From NCBI RefSeq assembly GCF_047807365.1, contig NZ_JBLOUI010000019.1:1-43689 (forward strand): DNA of 43,689 nucleotides. The letters run 5' to 3'. Under the pieces are notes generated by a model. It did no database searches and was not told the origin of the DNA. It worked only from the letters and a program-made list of their open reading frames with translations. A program made the position numbers and the translations under genes. The first letter of the stretch is position 1, and each line of letters begins with the position of its first letter. This DNA comes from Peptacetobacter sp900539645 (GTDB lineage: Bacteria; Bacillota; Clostridia; Peptostreptococcales; Peptostreptococcaceae). Of this stretch, positions 23,205-30,080 are shown piece by piece.

Positions 23205-23640
23205 AATCTTCCTCTTCGTCCTCTCTACTATGTTCAAAGAATTCTCCATCATCCTCAAGATATAAAACAAACCAATGATTTTTAAATAAATTTAATTCAC
23301 TAGCTGAAAAACCAAATAAGTTAATAAGCTCTTTTTTATCTTCTTTGTCATCAATCATATTTATAAGCTCTTTAAAATCATCTTTGCTCAGACAAACAGC
23401 TTCTCCAAGAGGTGAATCTGAAAATTGGCATTTCAAATATAATCCCTCGCTTACTTTTTTTCTTTCTAATCTATGAATTGTACTAATCACAGGCTGAATT
23501 GAGTTTCTTGATAATCTAACTCTTCGCTCCTTATCATTTTTTACTCTTCCCCAGCTCCAATACATATAAAAGTCTTGCTCTGTTTCTCCAGGCATCTTCT
23601 CAATAAATTCCAAAAATGGATATGATAATTGAAATAACAT
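23197..23640 (-). CDS. Phage protein of unknown function in the replication module
   Basis: 147 residues, no recognised family. The middle is basic (RRVRLSRNSIQPVISTIHRL), then mixed helices (SKDDFKELINMIDDKEDKKE), and the C-terminus is strongly acidic (EDDGEFFEHSREDEEEDYE), like a DNA-mimicking or protein-docking tail. AGGAGGAGAAA precedes ATG. It overlaps the next gene by 8 bases. Confidence 0.6.
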   Translation of the reverse strand: MLFQLSYPFLEFIEKMPGETEQDFYMYWSWGRVKNDKERRVRLSRNSIQPVISTIHRLERKKVSEGLYLKCQFSDSPLGEAVCLSKDDFKELINMIDDKEDKKELINLFGFSASELNLFKNHWFVLYLEDDGEFFEHSREDEEEDYE

Positions 23641-23652
23641 TTTCTTCTCCTC

Positions 23653-23982
23653 CTATTTTTTAGCATTTAATAAATCAATTATTTTGTATTCTTTTTCCTT
23701 ATCTTCCAGCTCTAAGAAGTCAGCAAATCGTGGCTCTATCCTATCGCCATATATCTCAGTTCTACCCTTTGCTCCAACTCTTGCATGTGTATAGCCTAGA
23801 ACCGAAAAAGCTCGCAAACGAACTCTTGTATAATCTGACTCTTTATATTTTCCGTCATTGTACTTTTCTCTAATTAATTGAGGATCTTCTTTTCTTACTG
23901 TCAAATCTCCATGCTCTTGATATTCTTGTTTGTAAACTGATTTTTTAGAACCTATTTTTTTAATTTTCCCTTTTATGCTCAA
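23653..23982 (-). CDS. Phage protein of unknown function downstream of the helicase
   Basis: 109 residues from a TTG start at 23982 with GGAGGAAAAGA upstream. It is basic at the N-terminus (MSIKGKIKKIGSKKSVYKQE), with TRVRLRAFSVLGYTHARVGA in the middle, and may be a small beta-rich nucleic-acid-binding protein. It lies between the helicase and the 147-residue protein in the replication operon. I do not recognise it. Confidence 0.6.
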   Translation of the reverse strand: MSIKGKIKKIGSKKSVYKQEYQEHGDLTVRKEDPQLIREKYNDGKYKESDYTRVRLRAFSVLGYTHARVGAKGRTEIYGDRIEPRFADFLELEDKEKEYKIIDLLNAKK

Positions 23983-24035
23983 ATCTTTTCCTCCTTTTTT
24001 CGATAGCTGGGAACTTAATCCCAGCTACCTGATTA

Positions 24036-25373
24036 TTAAAATGGCGCAATGCCATCAATGTCACCTTGCTCATACAACTTATTTGTATCGTACTTATACG
24101 TTCTGTCTCTTTCCTCTGGCAAGTTCCACAGTCTCTTTCTATCCTCATCAAAATACAGTCTCAATCTGCATTTTTGCTTTCCAGTCACCCTGTTCTTTAT
24201 AATCAGAATGTGCGTTTCATCGGTGCCGTTGTCCTCGTCAATATTCCTATTCATTGCAAGCTCATAGTCACATAAGTTTATAATTTCGCTTGCTCCAGAC
24301 ACATCAAACATATCAAAACTTTTAGCATCTCCGCCCTTCTTTGGATGAGCTATTAGGATAATTACAAGCTTGTATTTTTTCGCTAGATTCTTCAGATTCC
24401 TAACAAAATTTTTCTGAGCCTCATACTTGTCATTCTTGTTGTCAATTGCTAGAGTCATCAAGTTATCTATGATAAAAAGCCTAACCCCTTTTTTTAGCCA
24501 TAGATGCTCAATCACATTTATCATATCCATCTCTCCAGCAACTGCCTCTTCTGAGTAGATGAACAAATTCTCTTTCACCCATTCCTTAATCAATCCTACT
24601 GCATACTCTGAAGGTGCGTTGAATTTCGCTCCATATTCTGTCTGATATTTTTTTATATGTTCCTTGTCAACCACAGTATTCCTGAACCAATCCATTACTG
24701 TTGATGCTGGCAACTCTCCAGAATACAAGAATGCCTTTTGCCCCTCATCAATCCGTGATGCAATGAACTGATTGATAATTGTTGACTTACCACTTGAAGG
24801 TCTACCACTCAGAACTGTAAGAGTTCCATATCTGAAACCATCCATTACTGCGTCAAGTTTTTGAAAACCTGTGCTCAGATTATCATGCAGCGAATAATCA
24901 ACTTCAATCTCACTTGCATCAAGATAGTTGTCAGAAATTGAACTGTTGTTGATGCTTATTCCCTGGAGAGCCTCGATGTCACTTGTAAGCTCTGATAATG
25001 GTGCTTGATTTTCTATTGCTCGAATCAGTTCAGTTGCTTGAGCTTGTAGTTGTCTCAGTAGATTTTTCTCCTTCAAAATCTTGATGTAGTGGTCAACGTT
25101 TGAAGTTGTCGCAACCACACTTGTCAAACTTGTAATATACCGAACACTGATTTTATCAGCGACTCCTTTTCTCTCAAGAGCCTCTCGCAATAGTATCAAA
25201 TCAACTGGCTTGTTACTGTCTAAGATTTCCCTCATACTGTCGAATATGACCTTGTGTGACTCAAAGAAAAACATATCTCTGTTAATCTCTCTGAGCTTGT
25301 AGCATATCTTGTCATCCAACAAGAACGAACCAAGAACTGATTGCTCAGCTTGTTTATCGTATATCTCTTTCAC
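24036..25373 (-). CDS. dnaB: Replicative DNA helicase, DnaB-like
   Basis: 445 residues, normal for DnaB. The start is GTG at 25373 with AAGGAG upstream, overlapping the end of the initiator gene's spacer. The N-terminal primase-interacting domain (DKQAEQSVLGSFLLDDKICY) is followed by the RecA-like motor with Walker A GRPSSGKST at 190-198, Walker B LFIIDNLMTLA near 300 and the AHPKKGGDAKSFDMFDVSGA segment. It unwinds the phage origin as a hexamer. No DnaC/DnaI-type loader gene is seen; the initiator next door probably recruits it. Confidence 0.95.
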   Translation of the reverse strand: MKEIYDKQAEQSVLGSFLLDDKICYKLREINRDMFFFESHKVIFDSMREILDSNKPVDLILLREALERKGVADKISVRYITSLTSVVATTSNVDHYIKILKEKNLLRQLQAQATELIRAIENQAPLSELTSDIEALQGISINNSSISDNYLDASEIEVDYSLHDNLSTGFQKLDAVMDGFRYGTLTVLSGRPSSGKSTIINQFIASRIDEGQKAFLYSGELPASTVMDWFRNTVVDKEHIKKYQTEYGAKFNAPSEYAVGLIKEWVKENLFIYSEEAVAGEMDMINVIEHLWLKKGVRLFIIDNLMTLAIDNKNDKYEAQKNFVRNLKNLAKKYKLVIILIAHPKKGGDAKSFDMFDVSGASEIINLCDYELAMNRNIDEDNGTDETHILIIKNRVTGKQKCRLRLYFDEDRKRLWNLPEERDRTYKYDTNKLYEQGDIDGIAPF

Positions 25374-25376
25374 TTT

Positions 25377-26306
25377 TTACAGCTCCTTAAATCTTGATAA
25401 TCCTGAACTACTTTCTGCAGCATCTTCTTTTTTCGGCTTTGATGGTGCTTCGTTCAGATAGCCTTCAAAGTTTGTTCCGAATAAAGTCTGCGGTCTCAAA
25501 TACATCTCCATATCTGTTCCTAGCCAAGACTTAGTTTTTATATCAATCACCTTTTTAAAATCTTCTAAAGTGAAACCTTCGTTCAGTCTTGCTTGTATGA
25601 AACTTTTAGTTTTTGGAGTACTGTATTTATAATTTTTATGTGCTTTTTCATTCAAGTACTCGACTATATATTTATATATATTATATATATTATCTTTGTT
25701 CCGGTATTGATACCGGTTGGGTTCATTTTGCAAATTGTCAAAAACGTTGGAATTTAAACCATTATGAGCATTTTTGCAACTGGTATTGATACCGCACCCC
25801 TCTGGTACTGATACCGCACCCTTTCGGTATTGATACCGCACCCCTCTGGTATTGATACCAGTTGGGTTTTGTGTAAATTCTGAATCATATAGCTCAATTT
25901 TTAAGTCATAAAATTTCTTTGTAAAAGCAAAATAACTGCGTGTTCCATTCTTTCCTCTGATACTTTTGGGAGTTATTACGCCAACATATTTTCTGTTCTT
26001 AATTTTCTTTCTCATATTGTCTGAGTAGCCTTTTACTTTCTCATCAAACCCCTCTGGTTTTGTTCCAAGGTTATGAACAAATATTTCTCCAAGTCTTGAT
26101 TTTGAAATATTGATAATTGGAATATCTTCAATGAATTTATCGTAAAATACCCAATAGAAAACTTGATTTGTTTCAGCATCATACTCTTGCTCAGCATCCC
26201 CTGATGCAACAAAATCTTCAAAGTGTTTAAGGATCAGCAACTCTTCTATGCTCAATCCGTACTCTATAGCCTTTGATTGCTTATAACCGAATATTTCATT
26301 TCTCAC
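25377..26306 (-). CDS. Phage replication initiator (replisome organizer, Phg_2220_C-type C-terminus)
   Basis: About 309 residues from a GTG at 26306 (VRNEIFGYKQSKAIEYGLSI), six bases after GGCGGTG; a GTG three codons earlier is inside that signal. The N-terminal ~130 residues look like a winged-helix DNA-binding domain (ISKSRLGEIFVHNLG, MRKKIKNRKYVG). The C-terminal ~75 (YIVEYLNEKAHKNYKYSTPK, MYLRPQTLFGTNFEGYL) match the conserved replisome-organizer C-terminus that contacts helicase. The low-complexity linker between (RYQYRKGAVSVPEG) is encoded by the iterons, so the origin lies within the gene, as for lambda O. Confidence 0.85.
   Translation of the reverse strand: MRNEIFGYKQSKAIEYGLSIEELLILKHFEDFVASGDAEQEYDAETNQVFYWVFYDKFIEDIPIINISKSRLGEIFVHNLGTKPEGFDEKVKGYSDNMRKKIKNRKYVGVITPKSIRGKNGTRSYFAFTKKFYDLKIELYDSEFTQNPTGINTRGVRYQYRKGAVSVPEGCGINTSCKNAHNGLNSNVFDNLQNEPNRYQYRNKDNIYNIYKYIVEYLNEKAHKNYKYSTPKTKSFIQARLNEGFTLEDFKKVIDIKTKSWLGTDMEMYLRPQTLFGTNFEGYLNEAPSKPKKEDAAESSSGLSRFKEL
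25670..25859. repeat. Iterons and AT-rich element: putative phage replication origin
   Basis: The 12-bp unit GGTATTGATACC, itself an inverted repeat, occurs at 25703-25714, 25782-25793, 25804-25815 (one change), 25826-25837 and 25848-25859. The last four have exactly 22-bp periodicity with similar spacers (GCACCCCTCT). The period is not a multiple of three, so the array is not a protein repeat. A run of alternating TA (~25670-25693) lies beside it, a likely unwinding element. Location in the initiator gene makes an origin the best reading. Confidence 0.8.
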
Positions 26307-26319
26307 TAAAATCACCGCC

Positions 26320-26425
26320 TTGTTTTTTATTTTTTTATGTGGTAATATTCAAATAACACGAATTTTTTATATGAATGTTTTATCATTCATATCTGAGAGA
26401 CCTGCTGGTAACAGGTCTCTTTTTT
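26320..26425 (+). ncRNA. Candidate OOP-like antisense small RNA
   Basis: Plus-strand promoter TTGTTT (26320-26325), 17-nt spacer, TAATAT (26343-26348). Downstream are stem ATATGAATG/CATTCATAT (26369-26392) and terminator stem AGAGACCTG/CAGGTCTCT (26396-26420) with TTTTT. A ~70-nt RNA would result, running against the early leftward transcript, between the antirepressor and initiator genes. Lambda OOP RNA has the same position and polarity relative to its O gene. The T run occurs only in the plus direction. Confidence 0.5.
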
Positions 26426-27146
26426 ATTTTCTATTTTCTCCCACATGTGGGCGAAAAATTCTTCTCAATAAATTAATCTGACCTCTATTTGTTATTAGTA
26501 CAACTGGATTCTTATTTTTCCTATGATAGCTATATTCAACTAATCCTCTATCAAGTGCATACTGTGTCGGCTCTCGTCCATTTTTTAGAAGTATGTTATA
26601 CATTTTCAAGAGCTCTCTCAATCCTCTTTCAGATATTGTTTTTCCTTCGCTACTTATCAGCTTAGCCATTCCTCGTATTGTTATTGAGTTTGCTCTTCCT
26701 ACTACATTCTGAAGTATTTTCTCATTTGCCTTGAAGTTTTCTTCTAACAACAACATCTCCTTAATATTTTCTCTTTTAATATTTTCAATAGACCTTTCAA
26801 CTCTCAACTTAACTAGAGCATTAGAAAAGTTTTTTCTGAACTCTCTTGCTTGTTTATTTTCGACTTTAAATGCAAGCCAATAGAAAAAATCTTCTGGAAT
26901 AAAATCTCCTTTCTCCCACTTGTGGGAGAATCCATACTCCTCAGAATATTTATTTATTCTGTCATATCTTACAGTCTTATATTCTTTGCCCTTCTTCATC
27001 TGAACTTTTACAAGACCAAGTTTTTCAGCTGCATCTTCTATGTTTATATCAAGTGTCATATTTTCATTTTGAACGGCTCTGATATTTCCAAAGTCAAATA
27101 AACTTACTACTTTATTCTGAGCAACCATTACTTCCTGTACTGGCAT
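26424..27146 (-). CDS. Phage antirepressor (BRO-like N-terminus, KilAC/ANT C-terminus)
   Basis: 240 residues. The N-terminal part has DINIEDAAEKLGLVKVQMKK and EDFFYWLAFKVENKQAREFR, as in BRO-N/antirepressor proteins. The C-terminal part (MAKLISSEGKTISERGLREL, LKNGREPTQYALDRGLVEYS) is the ANT/KilAC DNA-binding domain. Such proteins counter the lysogenic repressor and favour lytic growth. AGGAGGG precedes ATG. Two of the dispersed palindromes lie inside the gene, one at its 3' end and one in the middle, which may indicate autoregulation. Confidence 0.85.
   Translation of the reverse strand: MPVQEVMVAQNKVVSLFDFGNIRAVQNENMTLDINIEDAAEKLGLVKVQMKKGKEYKTVRYDRINKYSEEYGFSHKWEKGDFIPEDFFYWLAFKVENKQAREFRKNFSNALVKLRVERSIENIKRENIKEMLLLEENFKANEKILQNVVGRANSITIRGMAKLISSEGKTISERGLRELLKMYNILLKNGREPTQYALDRGLVEYSYHRKNKNPVVLITNRGQINLLRRIFRPHVGENRK
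26434..26457. repeat. Dispersed palindrome, copy 1
   Basis: CTCCCACATGTGGGCG flanked by TTTT and AAAA, in the last codons of the antirepressor gene. Related copies lie at 26911, 27394 and 31265. Likely a protein-binding site. Confidence 0.6.
26911..26930. repeat. Dispersed palindrome, copy 2
   Basis: TTCTCCCACTTGTGGGAGAA, a perfect palindrome apart from its central two bases, within the antirepressor coding region (encoding FSHKWE). Confidence 0.6.
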
Positions 27147-27149
27147 ATC

Positions 27150-27377
27150 TTATCCCTCCTGTTCTTCTTTTTTAACTGTTCTCTTTCTTCTTGCTGCAGG
27201 TTTCTTCTCTTCCTTTTCAGCCTCTTCTAGCTCCTTGCTCTCTTTTATAGTGTTTAATAGGATACTGAAGAACATTCCAAAGAATGTATAACCAAATGCA
27301 AATAACATAAGATTGAACTCTCCAGCTATCATCTGATATGCTGCAAGTGAAAATGCTAATATATAAGTTGCTTTCAT
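27150..27377 (-). CDS. Small membrane protein
   Basis: 75 residues with two hydrophobic segments (~3-18 YILAFSLAAYQMIAG and ~22-43 NLMLFAFGYTFFGMFFSILL) and a highly charged C-terminal tail (EEAEKEEKKPAARRKRTVKK) that is presumably cytoplasmic. ATGGAGGGATAAAA lies upstream. Early-region membrane proteins in prophages sometimes act in superinfection exclusion or replication anchoring; nothing here identifies this one. Confidence 0.65.
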   Translation of the reverse strand: MKATYILAFSLAAYQMIAGEFNLMLFAFGYTFFGMFFSILLNTIKESKELEEAEKEEKKPAARRKRTVKKEEQEG

Positions 27378-27380
27378 TTT

Positions 27381-27698
27381 TTATCCCTCCATATTTTCGC
27401 CCATATCTGGGAGAATTTTATTTTTTGCTCTTGCATCTTTTAAAACTTTATTCATATCTTTGCCTTCGTTCTCTCTGATAAAACGATTCAGCTCAGCTTC
27501 TCTTACTCTATATGAATTGTTGAACTCTAACTTTTTAAGAAGTCCTGCGTGTATGAAATCATAAACTGGACTTGTAGTTGTTCTTTTATATCCTAATCTC
27601 TCAGCTACATCTCCAACCTTTAAAAGCTTCTCTGGTGCTTCCTGATAGATTACATTAACAACCTTTTGTGTTGTGCATGGTCTTTTAATTCTAGTCAT
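27381..27698 (-). CDS. Excisionase/MerR-like helix-turn-helix protein
   Basis: 105 residues. The middle (LLKVGDVAERLGYKRTTTSP followed by VYDFIHAGLLKKLEFNNSYR and VREAELNRFI) is a winged-helix Xis/HTH_17-type DNA-binding domain; the C-terminus is charged. It could be an excisionase for the integrase at the right end or an early regulator. AAGGAGGG precedes ATG. Its last codons contain palindrome copy 3. Confidence 0.7.
   Translation of the reverse strand: MTRIKRPCTTQKVVNVIYQEAPEKLLKVGDVAERLGYKRTTTSPVYDFIHAGLLKKLEFNNSYRVREAELNRFIRENEGKDMNKVLKDARAKNKILPDMGENMEG
27394..27416. repeat. Dispersed palindrome, copy 3
   Basis: TTTTCGCCCATATCTGGGAG with AAT following, at the 3' end of the excisionase-like gene (encoding LPDMGENMEG). 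Its arms match copies 1, 2 and 4 with two or three changes. Confidence 0.5.
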
Positions 27699-27699
27699 A

Positions 27700-28191
27700 T
27701 CATTCCCTCCTTGCGCTTGCTTTTTCTAATGCTAATTTAAGATTTAAAGCATCACTCATAATCTTTTGTAGTTCGTTTATACATTCGTTGACACTTACAA
27801 GCTCATCATCAGTTATCTCTCCATCTTCCAGAATTTCAAGAATTTTATCCTTTGCTCTCTCTGCCTGCTTTAAAGATTGAATAAAAATTACTGATGATTT
27901 GTACACATTACTCACATCATTGTGTATAACTTTGCAGCCGAATTTTCTTCCTATTGCACAAATGTTATTACAAAAATGAGTTATTATCTTTTCATCCTTG
28001 TATAGCTCTGACATTTTAAGAGCTTCTTCTGGATATGCTTCTCGCTGATCTGTTTCTATGAAGAATAATCTCTCTTTATTCATTCCTAATAATTCAGAAG
28101 CTGTTACTCTATTTGAACATTTAGGATTTTGACTCATTACTCTTGCTTCATAGTAGATATTTCCTTTTGCCACTGTTGCTGTTCTGCTCAT
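27700..28191 (-). CDS. XRE-like phage regulator
   Basis: 163 residues from ATG 28191 (MSRTATVAKGNIYYEARVMS), with AGAGGTG just upstream. The segment RVTASELLGMNKERLFFIET, then EEALKMSELYKDEKIITHFC, has the layout of XRE domain regulators of Firmicutes prophages, where the helix-turn-helix is followed by a Y..D..L..YC..CPIG-like motif; here it ends CNNICAIGRKFG. The C-terminal half is helical (ERAKDKILEILEDGEITDDE). A role in early gene control is likely; the target is not known. Confidence 0.65.
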   Translation of the reverse strand: MSRTATVAKGNIYYEARVMSQNPKCSNRVTASELLGMNKERLFFIETDQREAYPEEALKMSELYKDEKIITHFCNNICAIGRKFGCKVIHNDVSNVYKSSVIFIQSLKQAERAKDKILEILEDGEITDDELVSVNECINELQKIMSDALNLKLALEKASARRE

Positions 28192-28205
28192 GTTTTTCAC
28201 CTCTT

Positions 28206-28751
28206 TTAAATATCTATCTTTCCATTAGTAAAAGTTTTGATTGATATAGATGGAAATCTTTCTTTTATTGCTCTTAGCATATCCTCTGTTATTTCCATAT
28301 TTCCTTTTTCCACAGCTTTAATATCAGATTCTTTTATTCCTGTTAGAAAAGCAAATCCATGCCGGCTTTCATTTAAAATAACTCTCAACATCCATAAATT
28401 TTTTGCTATTTCATTAGGAAAATCTTCTTTTTCACTTCTACTTTTTGCAAAATCTATGCTTTTTTTGAAAAAATTTTCTCTTTTTTTATTTTCCTTTTCT
28501 AATTCTTTTTCTGATAATTTATATTTATAAGTTATAAATACATCTGTATATCCATTTTCACTATTTAAATATTTTATCTGTTCCACTTCCATTGAAGGAT
28601 TAACATTTACCTCTCTAAAAAAATTGAATACACTTTCTTCTAGTGAGGAGTTTACTATTCCACCCATTGCACCTCTATTTGAAAAAGTTCTTATTCCCCA
28701 GTACCAATCTTTCTTTGGAAACCTTCCTTTTAAAATTGTTAGTCTATCCAT
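28206..28751 (-). CDS. Phage protein with C-terminal XRE-like helix-turn-helix
   Basis: 181 residues from ATG 28751 (MDRLTILKGRFPKKDWYWGI), with AGAGGTGAAAAA upstream; the frame extends 14 codons further without a signal. Residues ~1-90 are a mixed alpha/beta domain I do not recognise. ~130-175 (LNESRHGFAFLTGIKESDIK, AVEKGNMEITEDMLRAIKER) read as a helix-turn-helix of XRE type. It is the second gene of the leftward early operon, after the Cro-like gene. Confidence 0.65.
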   Translation of the reverse strand: MDRLTILKGRFPKKDWYWGIRTFSNRGAMGGIVNSSLEESVFNFFREVNVNPSMEVEQIKYLNSENGYTDVFITYKYKLSEKELEKENKKRENFFKKSIDFAKSRSEKEDFPNEIAKNLWMLRVILNESRHGFAFLTGIKESDIKAVEKGNMEITEDMLRAIKERFPSISIKTFTNGKIDI

Positions 28752-28845
28752 TTTTTCACCTCTTTTTTCGGATGTTAAAACTGCTATCGCCATTATTTTG
28801 ATATTTATATTTTTTATATAATGAGATATTCTTTAAATAACACAA

Positions 28846-28860
28846 TTTCTAAAATAGGGA
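28846..28860. promoter_or_regulatory. CI-type operator site 1
   Basis: TTTCTAAAATAGGGA, same 15-bp pattern as the four sites at 29082-29211 but on the other side of the Cro-like gene. A minus-strand promoter-like TTGTGT (17 nt) ATTATA lies beside it, before the gene at 28206-28751. Confidence 0.65.
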
Positions 28861-28861
28861 C

Positions 28862-29059
28862 TTAGTTTTTAAAAAAATTTTCTATCCTACAATTTAATAT
28901 TTTTGCTAAAAGTGGAATCATATCCGCTTTAAAAGAGTATGTTCCTGATTCATACTTCAAATAAGTTGAAGCATTTTTAAAACCTAGACATTCAGCCATT
29001 TTCTGTTGGGAGATTCCTAATTCTATACGTCTTTCTTTTACAAAATCAAGGTTGAACAT
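28862..29059 (-). CDS. Cro-like XRE regulator
   Basis: 65 residues, a single helix-turn-helix domain: ERRIELGISQQKMAECLGFK, ASTYLKYESGTYSFKADMIP. It is the first leftward gene, divergent from the CI-like repressor, and its promoter overlaps operators. This is the standard layout of a lysis/lysogeny switch, so it is probably the Cro equivalent. AAAGAGAGGTG precedes ATG. Confidence 0.85.
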   Translation of the reverse strand: MFNLDFVKERRIELGISQQKMAECLGFKNASTYLKYESGTYSFKADMIPLLAKILNCRIENFFKN

Positions 29060-29081
29060 ATTTTTTCACCTCTCTTTCTTT

Positions 29082-29096
29082 TTTCTATTTCAGAAA
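29082..29096. promoter_or_regulatory. CI-type operator site 2
   Basis: TTTCTATTTCAGAAA, 22 bp before the cro-like start, within the leader of the early leftward transcript. Confidence 0.7.
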
Positions 29097-29108
29097 TTCT
29101 ATATTTAG

Positions 29109-29137
29109 ATAATAACATTTCTAAAATAGAAAATCAA
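29109..29137 (-). promoter_or_regulatory. Early leftward promoter (PR equivalent)
   Basis: On the minus strand TTGATT (29137-29132), a spacer of exactly 17 nt and TATTAT (29114-29109). Operator site 3 fills the spacer, so a bound repressor would block RNA polymerase. It drives the Cro-like gene and probably the early operon. Confidence 0.75.
29118..29132. promoter_or_regulatory. CI-type operator site 3
   Basis: TTTCTAAAATAGAAA, the most symmetrical copy, located in the spacer of the early promoter. Consensus of all five sites: TTYCYAWWWTRGRAA, with a few deviations. Confidence 0.75.
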
Positions 29138-29146
29138 TACTTTTTT

Positions 29147-29161
29147 TCCCTATTTTAGGGA
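29147..29161. promoter_or_regulatory. CI-type operator site 4
   Basis: TCCCTATTTTAGGGA, a perfect inverted repeat around a central T. It lies upstream of both divergent transcripts. Confidence 0.7.
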
Positions 29162-29196
29162 TTTTTATTTATTAGACATTTTAAAATGTTATCATA

Positions 29197-29211
29197 TTTC
29201 CATAGTGGAAA
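29197..29211. promoter_or_regulatory. CI-type operator site 5
   Basis: TTTCCATAGTGGAAA, 25 bp before the repressor ATG and thus suited to autoregulation of the repressor gene. A second perfect palindrome, ACATTTTAAAATGT, lies at 29176-29189. Confidence 0.65.
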
Positions 29212-29235
29212 TTATTTTTAAAAGGAGCTTTGACT

Positions 29236-29565
29236 ATGAATGTTAATGATAGAATAAAAATGCTTAGAGAAGAACTTGGCATAGAGCAAAAAGCATTGGC
29301 TAAAAAACTCGGTATAAGCACAAGTGTTATGAATAGAATTGAATTAGGTACTAGACCAATAAGGGATGAAGAACTTTCAAAACTTGCTGATATATTTAGC
29401 GTTTCAGTTGATTATCTTCTTTGCAGAACAAATATCAGAGATTTGCAAGAGAATACACTAGCTGCACATATGGATGATAGAACTAAAGAACTGTCTGAGG
29501 ATGGACTAAAACAACTTGATAATTTCATCGACTTTTTAATTGCTCAAGAAAAACGGAAAAGATAA
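29236..29565 (+). CDS. CI-like lysogenic repressor (XRE)
   Basis: 109 residues from ATG 29236, with AAAAGGAGC eight bases upstream (a TTG two codons earlier is less well placed). The N-terminal XRE domain is complete: RIKMLREELGIEQKALAKKL, GISTSVMNRIELGTRPIRDE, LSKLADIFSVSVDYLL. The C-terminal ~35 residues are an oligomerisation helix; there is no LexA/S24 peptidase domain, so release on induction would rely on the ImmA-like protease encoded next. The stop overlaps that gene by one base (TAATG). Confidence 0.88.
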   Translation: MNVNDRIKMLREELGIEQKALAKKLGISTSVMNRIELGTRPIRDEELSKLADIFSVSVDYLLCRTNIRDLQENTLAAHMDDRTKELSEDGLKQLDNFIDFLIAQEKRKR

Positions 29566-30068
29566 TGACTAAGTTTGAGCAATTATTAGATATAGCTGAT
29601 AAAGAAGATATTATAATAAAATTTGTTGATGAAATTCCAGGAATTTTTGCTGAGGCTTTATATATATCAAGAGATGGCATCCGTATGATCCTCTTAGATA
29701 ATATTTTAAAAAGCAATAATATTCGTATGACCGAAGTATTAGCGGAGGAATTAGGACACTATTTCACAAGTATGGGAAATAATATAAAACCTAAAAATTA
29801 TTTTGATAAAATTAGTATAGATAAATGTGAGGCTAAGGCTCTTCGCTGGGCGTGTAATTTTTTAGTTCCAAAGAACGAACTTATAGATGAATTAAGAAAA
29901 AGACCATCTACTATTGATGAGCTTGCTGATGGGCTGTCTGTAAGTAAAGATATTTTAATGCAAGGTATTTATTATTTGTCACTTAATCATGACTATTTGC
30001 TTATAGATAATGATTTATATCTTGTACTTACTAATTATCCTAATTTATATATTTATAATAAAGTTTAA
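29565..30068 (+). CDS. ImmA/IrrE-type metallopeptidase
   Basis: 167 residues. VLAEELGHYFTSMG (motif 61-65 EELGH) is the HExxH region of the ImmA/IrrE family; the first His is Glu here, as in many phage members, while the catalytic Glu and second His stay. CEAKALRWACNFLVPKNEL supplies the third, acidic ligand helix, and STIDELADGLSVSKDILMQG a C-terminal helix-turn-helix-like part. In ICEBs1 and related prophages ImmA cleaves the repressor after DNA damage; coupling to the repressor gene here fits that. Confidence 0.85.
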   Translation: MTKFEQLLDIADKEDIIIKFVDEIPGIFAEALYISRDGIRMILLDNILKSNNIRMTEVLAEELGHYFTSMGNNIKPKNYFDKISIDKCEAKALRWACNFLVPKNELIDELRKRPSTIDELADGLSVSKDILMQGIYYLSLNHDYLLIDNDLYLVLTNYPNLYIYNKV

Positions 30069-30080
30069 AGGAGTGATTAT

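Noticed and set aside
25782..25859. Regular short repeats, possible CRISPR
   Set aside because: The unit is only 12 bp with 10-bp similar spacers, lies inside a coding gene and has no cas genes nearby; iterons explain it.
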